Shown here one piece after another: positions 27,071-36,945 of a stretch of 64,000 bases of DNA. How positions within the stretch are numbered: the first letter of the stretch is position 1; the number at the start of each line of letters is the position of its first letter. Origin of the DNA: Planctomycetota bacterium (GTDB lineage: Bacteria; Planctomycetota; Planctomycetia; Pirellulales; Pirellulaceae); contig JAPLNM010000099.1 of the NCBI GenBank assembly GCA_026692845.1, forward strand, positions 1-64,000, in the 5' to 3' direction. The position numbers and the translations under genes are program-made. The notes under the pieces are model-generated. The model was not told where the DNA came from. It made no database searches and worked only from the letters and a program-made list of their open reading frames with translations.

Positions 27071-28075
27071 TTGTCCCAACGCATCCTTGTTACCGGCTAC
27101 GGAGGTTTCCTCGGGGCGGCCATTTGCCGGCAATTGATCCAGCAAGGCTACCGAGTCCGGGGACTTGCTCGTGGTACGTATCGGGCACTGGCCGATGCGG
27201 GAGTCGAATGCCTCCAAGGCTCGATCCATGACCCTCAAATCGTTGAGCACTCGATGCAGCATGTCGATGCGGTCATCCATACGGCTGCGATCGCCGGTGT
27301 CTGGGGCAAACGATCCGACTACGAATCGACGAACATCGCCGCGACGGACCTGCTACTGAAGTCCGCTCAGGCGCATCGCGTTGGAGCTTTTGTCTACACC
27401 AGTTCGCCGTCGGTGACCTTCGATGGTTCCCCTCAATCCCAGATCGATGAGCAAGTCCCTTACCCCACCCGTTGGTTGTGCGATTACCCACGCACCAAAG
27501 CCATCGCAGAACAGCGAGTCTTAGGTGCAAACCAGCCTGGGCATTTGGCGACCTGCGCGTTGCGTCCGCATCTGATTTGGGGGGTGGGTGATCCCCACCT
27601 GATTCCTCGGGTGATCGAACGATGTCGCCAAGGTCGATTGAGGCGCGTCGGCACGGGCCAAAATCTCATCGACACGGTCCATGTCGATCATGCGGCCGGA
27701 GCCCACGTCCTGGCGCTCCAAAAGATGCTCGCCGGGGATCCTCGGGCCGCCGGCCGTGCGTACTTCATCACCGACGGGCAACCGATCGCGTGCTGGGAAT
27801 GGATTTCCACGATTCTGCAATGTGCAGGGCTTCGAGCTCCGAGCAGCTCGATCTCGGTTTCGGCAGCCTACAGCATCGGTGGAGTTCTCGAGAAGCTCTA
27901 TCGTTGGACGGGCCGTACCGAGGAACCGCCGATGACTCGGTTCGTCGCTCTGCAACTGGGTGTAGATCACTACTTTGATATCTCGGCGGCCAAGGAACGC
28001 TTGGGATACGTTCCGTGGCTCGATCGCCAAGCAAAGATTGAGGAATTGCGTAGCTGGCTCATGCCACAATCCTAA
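27071..28075 (+). CDS. NAD(P)-dependent epimerase/3-beta-HSD-like dehydrogenase (extended SDR)
   Basis: A 334-residue extended short-chain dehydrogenase. The Rossmann motif VTGYGGFLGAAICR starts at residue 7, and the catalytic YxxxK appears as YPRTK (about 139), with the upstream serine in VYTSSPSV. The C-terminal FVALQLGVDHYFD and AKERLGYVPWL segments fit the 3-beta-hydroxysteroid dehydrogenase/OleD-like branch rather than sugar-nucleotide epimerases. Substrate unknown. The start is TTG at 27071, since no ATG lies before the Rossmann motif and the frame is short upstream. Downstream genes point the same way. Confidence 0.85.
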   Translation: MSQRILVTGYGGFLGAAICRQLIQQGYRVRGLARGTYRALADAGVECLQGSIHDPQIVEHSMQHVDAVIHTAAIAGVWGKRSDYESTNIAATDLLLKSAQAHRVGAFVYTSSPSVTFDGSPQSQIDEQVPYPTRWLCDYPRTKAIAEQRVLGANQPGHLATCALRPHLIWGVGDPHLIPRVIERCRQGRLRRVGTGQNLIDTVHVDHAAGAHVLALQKMLAGDPRAAGRAYFITDGQPIACWEWISTILQCAGLRAPSSSISVSAAYSIGGVLEKLYRWTGRTEEPPMTRFVALQLGVDHYFDISAAKERLGYVPWLDRQAKIEELRSWLMPQS

Positions 28076-28144
28076 CGGTTCGATTATAAATGAAGCTCGA
28101 TTCCCGCCGTCGATTCCTGTGGCTCTCTTGACCTTGAACCTCCC

Positions 28145-30313
28145 ATGCATGCACCGTTCGTTTCTCGCCAATCTCGCCAATCTCGCCAATCTCGCCAGAT
28201 TTGCCAGATTTGCCAACTTGCGCTCGCGTCGATCCTCGCATCGTGCCTGATGCTCCAGGGGATTGCCCAGGAGGCCAAGCTCATTCGTGATACCTGGGGC
28301 GTACCCCACTTGGTCTCCGATGACGAAGCGGCTGCGATGTACGCTTTTGGATATGCCCAGGCTCAAGACCGCCTCGAGGATATCTATTTGGCGATCCGGA
28401 CCGGAGTCGGTCGCATGGCCGAGATCCAAGGTCCATCGGCCCTCGAACAAGACTACATGATGCGGTTGGCTCACAACGATTCGCAGCATGCGGATTATCT
28501 CAAGAAGGCCCCCGAGGATACCCGGAGGAATCTCGAAGCCTTCACCGCAGGCATCCGAGCTTACATCGCCGAGCATCCCCAGGAAGCCGCCGCAGTGTCC
28601 ATCGACATCGAGCCATGGCATCCGTTGGCCGTCGGCCGCGCAATGATCTTGCGCTGGCCACTCGGTACGATGCGCGATGATCTGGGCAAAGCACCGGTTC
28701 GGCCTAAACCTGCCGCAGGATCGAACCAATGGGCCGTTTCGCCGAAACGCTCTGCGGACAAGTCGGCGATCTTGCTCTCCGATCCGCACCTGACATGGGA
28801 AGGACTCGCGGTCCTCTACGAGGCTCGCTTCCACGGCGGTGATCTGCACATGAATGGCTACTACTTGATCGGATCGCCCATGTTGGCGATCGGACACAAC
28901 CAACGCGTCGGCTGGGCGTTGACCACCGGCGGTCCGGATACCTCCGATGTCTACGAGATCAAATTCCGAGCCAATCCGCTGCCTGAGTACCAGTACGATG
29001 GCCAATGGCGCCCGATGCGAATCGAGAAGTTTCGCATCGGAGTCAAGGATAGCGAGCCGATCGAAAAGACCGCGCTGTACACGCACCTCGGACCGGTCAT
29101 CTCCGAACCCGATCTAGCCAACGGGATCGCTTACGTCGGCGCCTCGCCCTACCTCGAGCAAACCGGACTGTACGAACAGTTCGACGCGATGGCCCATGCC
29201 AAGGACGTCTACGAATTCAACGAAGCGCTCGGTCGACATCAATACAACGAGCAGAATGTGATGTCGGCGGACGTTCAAGGCAACATCTCCTACGTTCGAA
29301 ACGGAGCCACCCCGATTCGACCCGACGGCTACGACTGGACCCGACCTGTCGACGGCACGACCAGCAAGACGGCTTGGAAGGGCATCCATCCTCAATCGGA
29401 CTTGGTCTGTTTGATCAATCCCGCCAAGGGCTACATGCAGAATTGCAACATCAGCCCAGCGAACATGATCGTCGATTCGCCACTGACTCCAGACAAGTAT
29501 CCACCCTATGTTTACAACGTGAGCTGGGACCAAAACAATCCTCGCGGACGCCGCACGATCGAGATGCTCGAATCGGACCGTTCCGTCACGATGCAAGACG
29601 CGATGAATGTGGTGCTGGACATCTACGACAACTTGGCTCCGAGATGGCAGGCCGAGCTTCGCGAAGCCTACAACTTGTACGGCAAGAAGTATCAGGACAA
29701 CCAAACCTTTGCCGAGGCTGTCGAAGGCATCCTGGCTTGGGATGGCAACTACACGATCGATGCGACCGCCTCGGCTCTGTTTAAGTTTTGGAGGCTCAAG
29801 TGCGGTGAGAAGCTCGACCTCGGACCCCTGGGTCAGTCCCAACCTCTTTCGGAGCAAGCCCGCCAGCAGATGCTCGAGCTACTGGCACAAACCATCGATG
29901 AGATGACCACCAAATACGGGGGATGGAACGTGCCCTGGGGGCAAATCCACGTCGTAGGTCGCGGAGGAGCCTATTTTCCCGCTCCCGGTGCGGACTACAG
30001 CTCCGGCGACAAAGAAGCGAACTTCTCAGAAACCCTGCTCGATGTGCGCAGCACCGATCTTAAAGAGTTTCCAGGAGTCCAGGTCGCCAACAGCGGTTCG
30101 ATGGCCATGATCTTGATGTTCTTCGACCAAGAGCATGGCGTGAGATCTTTTACATGCACGCCATGGGGGCAATCCGGACACGTCGAGTCTCCCCATTACG
30201 TCGACCAAGCCGCCGCGTTGTATTCGATTCGAACCATGAAGCCGACATGGTGGAATGTCGATGAGCTGCTTGAAAACACCGAGTCGACCAAAACCATGCA
30301 GTATACCAAGTAG
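28145..30313 (+). CDS. Penicillin acylase-family N-terminal nucleophile hydrolase
   Basis: A 722-residue exported enzyme of the penicillin acylase (Ntn-hydrolase) superfamily, which cleaves amides such as beta-lactam side chains or acyl-homoserine lactones. The autoprocessing site and nucleophile is S193 in GSNQWAVS, after which LLSDPHLTW follows as in the family. The A chain (about 45-192) begins IRDTWGVPHL. The real substrate cannot be told from sequence. The N-terminus before the signal hydrophobic core carries a repeat-encoded RQSRQSRQSRQICQICQ stretch. The cytochrome gene follows after 11 bp, so they are probably one operon. Confidence 0.9.
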   Translation: MHAPFVSRQSRQSRQSRQICQICQLALASILASCLMLQGIAQEAKLIRDTWGVPHLVSDDEAAAMYAFGYAQAQDRLEDIYLAIRTGVGRMAEIQGPSALEQDYMMRLAHNDSQHADYLKKAPEDTRRNLEAFTAGIRAYIAEHPQEAAAVSIDIEPWHPLAVGRAMILRWPLGTMRDDLGKAPVRPKPAAGSNQWAVSPKRSADKSAILLSDPHLTWEGLAVLYEARFHGGDLHMNGYYLIGSPMLAIGHNQRVGWALTTGGPDTSDVYEIKFRANPLPEYQYDGQWRPMRIEKFRIGVKDSEPIEKTALYTHLGPVISEPDLANGIAYVGASPYLEQTGLYEQFDAMAHAKDVYEFNEALGRHQYNEQNVMSADVQGNISYVRNGATPIRPDGYDWTRPVDGTTSKTAWKGIHPQSDLVCLINPAKGYMQNCNISPANMIVDSPLTPDKYPPYVYNVSWDQNNPRGRRTIEMLESDRSVTMQDAMNVVLDIYDNLAPRWQAELREAYNLYGKKYQDNQTFAEAVEGILAWDGNYTIDATASALFKFWRLKCGEKLDLGPLGQSQPLSEQARQQMLELLAQTIDEMTTKYGGWNVPWGQIHVVGRGGAYFPAPGADYSSGDKEANFSETLLDVRSTDLKEFPGVQVANSGSMAMILMFFDQEHGVRSFTCTPWGQSGHVESPHYVDQAAALYSIRTMKPTWWNVDELLENTESTKTMQYTK
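28163..28213. repeat. 9-bp minisatellite in the penicillin-acylase leader
   Basis: Unit TCTCGCCAA repeated about four times, then AGATTTGCC twice, coding RQS/RQI/CQI triplets just ahead of the signal-peptide core. In-frame copy changes would alter the charge and length of the leader without breaking the gene. Confidence 0.8.
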
Positions 30314-30324
30314 CCCATCCCACC

Positions 30325-32379
30325 ATGAACAAGTCACTGCTCCTAGGTTTACTGGCGTTTGCGATTCTCACCGGATCGGTCTGGTGGTTGACCCGCAGGC
30401 CCGATGGACTGAGCGTCACGCAAGTCGATCAGCTCATCGCCGAATCGGACTCGGCTAGGCCCAAATCCGCTGCGCAAGTTGCAGACGCGACACCAACGGA
30501 AAACTCGCGAGGTGCAAGCTCCGATCCGCGTTGGACTTATCCAACCAAGTTTCGGAATATCAAGCCCGATGTCGCTTATGTCGGAGATAGCAACTGCGCG
30601 CAGTGCCACCAGGAACTTTGCACCTCGTTCCACCAGCACCCCATGGGTCGCTCGGCAATCGCCGCCGGTACCGACGGATTCGAATCGCTCGAAGTCGATG
30701 CGATGAACCCTTGCCAAGTTGGACCGTATCAGATGAGCGTCCGGATCGAAAACGGCACGATGGTCCATACACTCGGCTCTAAAACCGTCGATGGCCAAGC
30801 GATTGGTACCCTGGATTTTCCTACGACCATCGCGATCGGATCGGGAACCCGGGGTCGCTCCTATTTGGTCTACGACGCCGATTCGGTTTGGCAGTCACCC
30901 GTCAGTTGGTTTTCGACCAAGAAACGTTGGGATGTTTCCCCGGGCTTTGATCTTGGGACAGCAACCCAGCGGCCCACCGTTACCGAATGCCTTTATTGCC
31001 ATATCAACCAGCACGAGAAGATCCCCGATTCGATCAATCGGTACAAGCTTCCTCTGAGCCCCTTGCAGTTGTCCATCGGTTGCGAGCGATGCCACGGACC
31101 CGGCGAATTGCACTCAAAGGAGCGGACCGAAGGCAAGCCGCTCGACGAGTCGCTCGGGGCATCAGCAGGTCGAATCGATACCTCGATCGTCAATCCGAAG
31201 CATTTGAGCGATGACCTGCAGTTGTCCATCTGTGCCCAATGCCATTTGAGCGGTAAGGCCCGAGTGACACGCAAAGACCGCTTGGCAAACGAATTCCGCC
31301 CCGGAATGCCTCTGGAACTGTTCATCAATGCGTTCTTGGCACACCCCGAAGCGAAGTTCAAGAACAAGGCCGTCGGGCATTTTGACCAGATGCTCCAAGC
31401 CAAGTGCCGTACCGCATCGGGTGGCAAATTGCTCTGCACCTCGTGCCACGATCCGCATGCGTCGTTCGAGCCGCAGGAGGCCCAACGCCGATTCATCGAT
31501 GATTGCAAATCCTGCCATCAAACACAGGTTTGCACCGAAGTGCAAGAGGCTCGCGACAAGCAGCAGGACAACTGCATCGCGTGCCACATGCCAACGAATT
31601 CCAACACCAATATCGCTCATACCAGTCTGACCGACCATCGCATCATGCGTCGACCGAGCGAGCCTCCCGCGTCGAACGACGGCCCGAAGGACCAGTCCCT
31701 ACTGGTCCCCTATTTCCAAAGCGAGGTGCTCAGTGCCGACGAGCAACGCCGGGATCTGGGCATCGCTTTGATCGGCTTTACCGAAAAGATGCCAATGAAC
31801 CTGCCGATCAAGCGACCGACGGTCGAACAAGCCCGGGCGATGCTCAAAGAGGCTCTTGAACGCGCCCCCGATGACATCGATGCTTGGATCGCCTTGAGCA
31901 CCGCAGAGATCGCCAGCGGCAAGCCCGATGCGGCCCTTGCAGCCATGCAGTCGGCGATGCGGGCTGCTCCCAAGAGCGAAGAAGTCCTCGCGCAGGTCGC
32001 TTATGTCGCAGAGCTCGCCGGACGGCTCGATCTGTCGATCGCAGCTCTCAATGACTTGGTCGCCATCAACCCCGGATCGATCGACTATCGGATCAAAAGG
32101 ATGGTCATGCAGGTAGCCAACGGAGACTTTTATCAAGCGCAAGCCGAGAGCCAAGAGCTGATTCGAATCAATCCGCTCCAACCGACGGCTCGGTTGATCT
32201 CAGGCATGTGTTTGTACGGCTCTGGCGAGAAATCGGCTGGACGCAAAGAGGTCGATATCGCGATGAACCTCGCCTCGACGCAGCAACAGAAACTGATGAT
32301 CCAAAACTGGTTCAACCGCTTCGTGGCTTTCCAAGCAAAAAACGAACAGGATGGCCCCCAAGGGTTGCCCGAGCGTTAA
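30325..32379 (+). CDS. Heptaheme c-type cytochrome with C-terminal TPRs
   Basis: A 684-residue protein anchored or exported by one N-terminal hydrophobic helix (MNKSLLLGLLAFAILTGSVW). Seven CXXCH heme sites are visible: CAQCHQ, CLYCHI, CERCHG, CAQCHL, CTSCHD, CKSCHQ and CIACHM, between about residues 90 and 420. The last 220 residues are tetratricopeptide-like helical repeats (AWIALSTAEIASGKPDAALAAMQ, and more). It should act in periplasmic electron transfer or as a redox enzyme, related to the cytochrome c-552/554 type, with TPRs for partner binding. It lies 11 bp after the penicillin-acylase-like gene, which suggests a joint operon. Confidence 0.88.
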   Translation: MNKSLLLGLLAFAILTGSVWWLTRRPDGLSVTQVDQLIAESDSARPKSAAQVADATPTENSRGASSDPRWTYPTKFRNIKPDVAYVGDSNCAQCHQELCTSFHQHPMGRSAIAAGTDGFESLEVDAMNPCQVGPYQMSVRIENGTMVHTLGSKTVDGQAIGTLDFPTTIAIGSGTRGRSYLVYDADSVWQSPVSWFSTKKRWDVSPGFDLGTATQRPTVTECLYCHINQHEKIPDSINRYKLPLSPLQLSIGCERCHGPGELHSKERTEGKPLDESLGASAGRIDTSIVNPKHLSDDLQLSICAQCHLSGKARVTRKDRLANEFRPGMPLELFINAFLAHPEAKFKNKAVGHFDQMLQAKCRTASGGKLLCTSCHDPHASFEPQEAQRRFIDDCKSCHQTQVCTEVQEARDKQQDNCIACHMPTNSNTNIAHTSLTDHRIMRRPSEPPASNDGPKDQSLLVPYFQSEVLSADEQRRDLGIALIGFTEKMPMNLPIKRPTVEQARAMLKEALERAPDDIDAWIALSTAEIASGKPDAALAAMQSAMRAAPKSEEVLAQVAYVAELAGRLDLSIAALNDLVAINPGSIDYRIKRMVMQVANGDFYQAQAESQELIRINPLQPTARLISGMCLYGSGEKSAGRKEVDIAMNLASTQQQKLMIQNWFNRFVAFQAKNEQDGPQGLPER

Positions 32380-32401
32380 TCGCAATACTTCAATGTTCTC
32401 A

Positions 32402-32469
32402 CGCACGGCCTCGGAGGGCCATGCTACGGTTGGAAAAACCCGTGGACAGTCCCCGGTTTCTTGTTTAAT
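32402..32469. repeat. 68-bp direct repeat, copy 1
   Basis: CGCACGGCCTCGGAGGGCCA through TTGTTTAAT; two mismatches to the copy at 32621-32688. Contains GGCCTCGGAGGGCC and GGACAGTCC dyads, so both copies can form hairpins. Confidence 0.85.
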
Positions 32470-32620
32470 CCGTGAGCCAACCAGCGCCAGCGGTTGGGCG
32501 ATTTAACCAAGCCCCCCAGGACGCTGCGTTTGGGCTTTGATCAGACCAGGAATGCCTCTCTTCGCGTAAAATAGGTCTGCGACCCGTTTGTGGATGAACT
32601 TGATCGAATCGTCACGTACC

Positions 32621-32688
32621 CGCACGGCCTCGGAGGGCCATGCTACGGTTGGAAAAACTCGGGGACAGTCCCCGGTTTCTTGTTTAAT
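32621..32688. repeat. 68-bp direct repeat, copy 2
   Basis: Second copy of the element at 32402-32469, same orientation, 151 bp later. The gap resembles other repeat-bearing gaps of this window (1660-1680 has a related GGGGACCGTCCCC). Confidence 0.85.
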
Positions 32689-32762
32689 GAGATAGCCCAG
32701 GGTAGAGCGCAGCGCCACCCTGGGTACGCTGATGCACGAACCGCCTATCGGCGAATCGTTCG

Positions 32763-35555
32763 CTACTTGGGTGCCGAATGCGACGCGCGGTAGCGCTGGA
32801 GTTGCCGTCGATGATGCGGGTCGCGCGGGTTGAGTTTGTGGCATTGCAACGAGATTTCGATCGCGCGATCCACCTGGCCTTGGACGAAATGCACCTCGGC
32901 CAAGGTGTCTAGATACGTGTCGCTCGGGTAACGATCCGTGACCATCTTCGAGAGTTCCATGGCTCGGTCGATCTGGAATCCGCACTTGACGGCAAGCCAT
33001 GCGGAATTGTTGGCGATCAAGACATCGTCGGGGTACTTTTTGAGTTGTTCCTGCATCGGTTCGTAGTAGACCTCGAACCACTCTTGGAGGGTCTGGCGGT
33101 CGAATTTTTCGAGCACCCAGGGGACCGCGTCGATCAGCGTGTTGATCTGCTCGGGGTTCATGCGTTGAGCGGCCCTGAGGAACCGATCTGCCTTGGCCCG
33201 ATCCCCCTTGCCGACGGCTTGCCAGAACCCTGCCGCCAGTACGCGCTCGTACCGCCAGCACCACCGGGTCCAATCGATATCCCAACCGATCGCGAGGCGA
33301 CCACGGGCCATTTGCAAGTTCATTCCGGATTGGGAATCGAATTCCGAAAAGATATCGAAAAGGCAACTCGTCAATGTCAGTTCGAACGTCCGATCGATTC
33401 GCTCGGGATGATCCGATACGGACTGATGGTACTGATTGGCCAGGAGCGAAAGATTCCATACCCAATAGATGTCCTCCAACCACAGGTTGCCTAAGCTCGA
33501 TGGAAAGGAATCGAATTGCATCTGCAGGAAGCGTCCGATCGGTTCGGCAAGTTCGAAGCGTTCCGTGCGCCGCATCTCTTGCGAATACAAAGCGAATGCT
33601 TCCATCCCGCTGGTGCGTGTCAAAAACCTTTGGTCGAGCCACTTGAGCGAATTTTCATCGTTCAATTCAGCGAGCAACTCCCAAGCCCATTGGTAAACTT
33701 CAAGGCTCCCAGGAGATCGCTGCATGCAGTCTAGCACCAAGCTCCTGGCTTCGGTGTACTTGCCCAGGCGCCCTAGGAATTTCGATCGCATCAGATCAGC
33801 TTTCAGGGATTCGCGAAGGCTACTGAGCAGATCGATCGCATCGTTGGTGGCTCCCATCGCATCGAGCGCCTCGGCCAAATCGAGCACGGTCCCAGCCGGC
33901 GCGATCCCCTCGCTCATCCGAATCGAAACAGCCGATTCAAACAGCGTTCGAACTTCGCCGAGCGACCAGCCCTCAGGTCGTACGCCTTGATGCAGCTGTT
34001 GCAGCCACTCGAGGAGTTGGAGGTAGGTTTTTTCCGGATGGTCCTTTTTGAGGGCTTGGAATAGAGGGTACGAGGCTTCCTTCATGTAAGGGAAGCTCTC
34101 TCGGAAGAGGTCCTCGTAGGTCATGACCCGTTCGGCCTGGGCCTCAGGGAAACCTGCGACGGGGTTGCCTGCGACGGGACTGTTCTTACGCTTGCTAGGT
34201 TGCGGCTCGGAGTCGATTTTCGACATGGCCCTTGCAAGCACCCCGGCGCGCAGTTCGTCGAGTCCGTAGCGAAACGTCTGCTGTACGTAGTCTTTCCAAA
34301 GCAGGATCTGCTGGTCCGAAGGCTGGCTTTCGATGAACCTGAAGACGCGCTGCTGGGTCGCTTTGGACCAAGGCAACTCACCGATCCTACGGAACAGCGC
34401 CTGGAACCGAACGACCTTGGTAAAGCCTTTGCCCTCGGCGACGTTGCGATCGAGCCAGTCGGAGACGGTTTTCTCGGTTCGCACTTCGAGTTGCTCGGAC
34501 TCGAACAACGCATCGAGCCGGTTATGGAGGAAGTACATGTTCATCAGCTCAACCGGCGCGTTGTTCTTGAGCTGAGCAAAGACCGCCTCGGTATCACCGG
34601 TAAGCAATGCCAATTGGGTCGCAAGCACTTGCGCCGCGATGTCTTTGGACGACGCCTTGCGAATCTCGTAAAACGCTTGTGCCTCCTCGTGCCGATCCAG
34701 GGCCTCGAGGATTAAAGTTCGGGGGATTTCCGACCAAGCCGCCGAAACGAGGGTCAATCGCGATGGGTCCAAGGCCAGCCAGTCGTTCCAGCGAAGATTT
34801 CGCAGGAGCAGTTTTTCAAGAGTCTCTGGCCGACCCGACTGCTTGGCCAACGCAGCGGCTTGCTCGATCTGACCTTCGGTCTCTAAAGCGACCATCTGCA
34901 TATCGGTCGATTCGAGTGGCACGGAGACTTTCCAGGATTCGCCCAGACCGAGCGAGCTCCATCGGCGATTGAGCCCAATTCGCACAGGGTGCGAGGGGAG
35001 CAACGCATCGAGGAATTTTGGAATCAGCTCGGGCCTTCGCAACGCCCAGGCTTGATCAAACACATTCTCCAGACCGTTTTCGCCGCGTTTAAAACTATTC
35101 TGAAGGATCGTATCGAGACTGTTTCTGGGCAGCGATCGCATCAACTCCAAGAGCAGATCGAGTTTGCCCTCCTGAGCATAGCGTTCGACGACACTCAAGG
35201 AGCCTTGGGCCAACGCCGGATAATCGCAAACCGCATCGAGTCTCGCATCGAGCGGACCGGGCAAGGCTCGGATGCGTCGGAGCCAAATCAACGTCGCTTC
35301 CAATTGCGGATCGTCGCTGACCAGATCGACCGCAGGATCGCAAAGATTCAAAAACGCTTGCCTGCGCTCCGATTGGTTCGGTGCATTGAGTTGTTTGATC
35401 CAGCCTTGGACCGTCTTGGAATCCGGGCCGCTTGCGGGCAACGGATCATCGGCCCTGGAATTCGCAAGCATCAGGCAGAGTGCCAACAGCATGCCTGATG
35501 GGATGACGCTCGATTGCCCGAGCAAACCCCTTGGTGTTTCGGACTTGTGTGTCAT
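32763..35555 (-). CDS. Large secreted TPR-like repeat protein
   Basis: About 930 residues from the ATG at 35555, chosen because it overlaps the permease stop by 4 bp (ATGA) and gives a signal peptide (SGMLLALCLMLANSRADD). The rest is almost all helical repeats of TPR/SEL1-like character (LVLDCMQRSPGSLEVYQWAWELLAELND; VDRAIEISLQCHKLNPRDPHHR at the end). No catalytic motif. A small in-frame duplication, SPVAGNPVAGFPEA, sits near the middle. Probably an extracytoplasmic scaffold. It is the last gene of a four-gene leftward operon. Confidence 0.75.
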   Translation of the reverse strand: MTHKSETPRGLLGQSSVIPSGMLLALCLMLANSRADDPLPASGPDSKTVQGWIKQLNAPNQSERRQAFLNLCDPAVDLVSDDPQLEATLIWLRRIRALPGPLDARLDAVCDYPALAQGSLSVVERYAQEGKLDLLLELMRSLPRNSLDTILQNSFKRGENGLENVFDQAWALRRPELIPKFLDALLPSHPVRIGLNRRWSSLGLGESWKVSVPLESTDMQMVALETEGQIEQAAALAKQSGRPETLEKLLLRNLRWNDWLALDPSRLTLVSAAWSEIPRTLILEALDRHEEAQAFYEIRKASSKDIAAQVLATQLALLTGDTEAVFAQLKNNAPVELMNMYFLHNRLDALFESEQLEVRTEKTVSDWLDRNVAEGKGFTKVVRFQALFRRIGELPWSKATQQRVFRFIESQPSDQQILLWKDYVQQTFRYGLDELRAGVLARAMSKIDSEPQPSKRKNSPVAGNPVAGFPEAQAERVMTYEDLFRESFPYMKEASYPLFQALKKDHPEKTYLQLLEWLQQLHQGVRPEGWSLGEVRTLFESAVSIRMSEGIAPAGTVLDLAEALDAMGATNDAIDLLSSLRESLKADLMRSKFLGRLGKYTEARSLVLDCMQRSPGSLEVYQWAWELLAELNDENSLKWLDQRFLTRTSGMEAFALYSQEMRRTERFELAEPIGRFLQMQFDSFPSSLGNLWLEDIYWVWNLSLLANQYHQSVSDHPERIDRTFELTLTSCLFDIFSEFDSQSGMNLQMARGRLAIGWDIDWTRWCWRYERVLAAGFWQAVGKGDRAKADRFLRAAQRMNPEQINTLIDAVPWVLEKFDRQTLQEWFEVYYEPMQEQLKKYPDDVLIANNSAWLAVKCGFQIDRAMELSKMVTDRYPSDTYLDTLAEVHFVQGQVDRAIEISLQCHKLNPRDPHHRRQLQRYRASHSAPK

Positions 35556-36931
35556 TCCTTCGGATCCCGCTGAAAGCCCTTGGCTATACCGTACACCACC
35601 AACCCGCTCAGAAACGTCCCGATGCACATGTAAAACTGCTCTCGCTTGACGATCCACGCCCCTGCAATCAGCAGCAACGCCCCTCCAATATACACTGCCA
35701 AAGCAAGGTGCTCCCACCATGCGATCGGTTCGCGGCGGTGCATTTCAGAATACGCGATCCAAAGAGTCGCCGTGGCAATCGCTCCGCAAAGCGTCAGGGT
35801 CAGCCCCAAATAGCTGATCATCTGCAAAACACTCGCGCTCCAAACAATCATGCAGCTTGCCAATGCCTGCAGGCCGATCGCTAGTCGAGGCGTGCCGGGG
35901 GTAGAGTCGACGGGGTCCAAATGGCCGGCAAGGAGACTCGGCAAGAGCCTGTCTTTGGACATTTGTGCGATCACCCGTGGACCGATCGCGAGCATGGCCA
36001 AGACGCTCGTGGCCGAGGAGAGTGCGATCGTGATTCGCATGACCCACTGCAATCCAACTCCTCCGACATTCATGGCCACCCCCGATACAAAGGTGTCCTT
36101 GCCCGCCACGATCGACTCCTGGGTGTCGCACATCAAAAACAAGGTGTTCAGCACCAGATAAGTCGCAGTCACGAGGATGCACGAAAGGACCATCGACCGA
36201 GGTACAGATCGCGAGGGGACTTCTCCTGCAATGTATATACTCGCATTGAATCCGGTGTACGAAAGCGCGATGAAAAACAATTGAATCAGCAGGACCGTCA
36301 AGAACCCAGGCTCGCGAAACCTTCCCCAGTAATCCGAAGCGATCCAAGGTTGGTTCAAGGCCGGGGTAAAGCCAACAGGTGTAAAGCTATCGGCAGGACC
36401 CAGCCGCACGAGGAAGATCGCGCAAGCGACCGCAAAGATCGTAAAGCCGATGAACTTCATCGCCACGACGGCATTGTTGAGCCAAGCACCCGTGCGCAAA
36501 TTGACGCTGTGGAAAACCGCGCATATCACGATCCACAATGTGGCCAACAAGCGAGCTTGGACCGTCGACTGCGGAGAGCCTAAGATCGTTTCGCCAAAAA
36601 TCAAACCCGCCGCAGCAATCGGGGCGGTAAACCCCGCGATGATCGAAATCCAACCGGCCATGAACCCGACCGATGGATGGACGAACCGACTCAAAAAGAC
36701 ATACTCGCCCCCGTTGAGCGCTGCTCGCTTGGCAAGGGCCGCATAAGCGATCGCGCCGCAGATCGCATGCACTCCACCTATCGCCCAAGCGACGAGCACC
36801 AAGCGGGCATCGCCCAGGGCTCCGAGCGCATAGGATGTCGAAACATAAACCCCCGCGCCGATCATGTTTCCAATCACCATGCAGACCAAGGAGACCATGC
36901 CGATCGAGCGATTCGCTGGGGTGGATTGCAC
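35552..36931 (-). CDS. APC-superfamily amino acid permease
   Basis: A 459-residue integral membrane transporter with about 12 hydrophobic helices. The N-terminal GNMIGAGVYVSTSYAL is the conserved first helix of the amino acid-polyamine-organocation superfamily, and GGEYVFLSRFVHPSVGFMAGW matches its third-helix region. It should import or exchange amino acids; specificity is unknown. The start is GTG at 36931. It lies 14 bp after fmt and overlaps the TPR-like gene by 4 bp, so it belongs to the same operon. Confidence 0.88.
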   Translation of the reverse strand: MQSTPANRSIGMVSLVCMVIGNMIGAGVYVSTSYALGALGDARLVLVAWAIGGVHAICGAIAYAALAKRAALNGGEYVFLSRFVHPSVGFMAGWISIIAGFTAPIAAAGLIFGETILGSPQSTVQARLLATLWIVICAVFHSVNLRTGAWLNNAVVAMKFIGFTIFAVACAIFLVRLGPADSFTPVGFTPALNQPWIASDYWGRFREPGFLTVLLIQLFFIALSYTGFNASIYIAGEVPSRSVPRSMVLSCILVTATYLVLNTLFLMCDTQESIVAGKDTFVSGVAMNVGGVGLQWVMRITIALSSATSVLAMLAIGPRVIAQMSKDRLLPSLLAGHLDPVDSTPGTPRLAIGLQALASCMIVWSASVLQMISYLGLTLTLCGAIATATLWIAYSEMHRREPIAWWEHLALAVYIGGALLLIAGAWIVKREQFYMCIGTFLSGLVVYGIAKGFQRDPKE

Positions 36932-36945
36932 GGTCGAACGGTTCC

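Larger units (their letters stand above)
32380..32762. other. Convergent intergenic region with a duplicated element
   Basis: Between two converging genes. No gene is supported. It holds two 68-bp direct repeats and a fragment (32509-32534) shared with 1300-1325. The GGGGACAGTCCCC core inside the second repeat (GTGGACAGTCCCC in the first) is palindromic and could end transcription from either side. Confidence 0.6.

Noticed and set aside
27521-29086. Long open frame on the minus strand (521 codons)
   Set aside because: It lies opposite the epimerase and penicillin-acylase genes, which have clear motifs; its sequence has no motif and looks like antisense shadow of GC-rich coding DNA.
32503-33642. 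379-codon minus-strand frame overlapping the TPR-like gene end
   Set aside because: Different frame of the well-supported TPR-like gene and of repeat DNA; Arg/Pro-rich with no recognisable domain.
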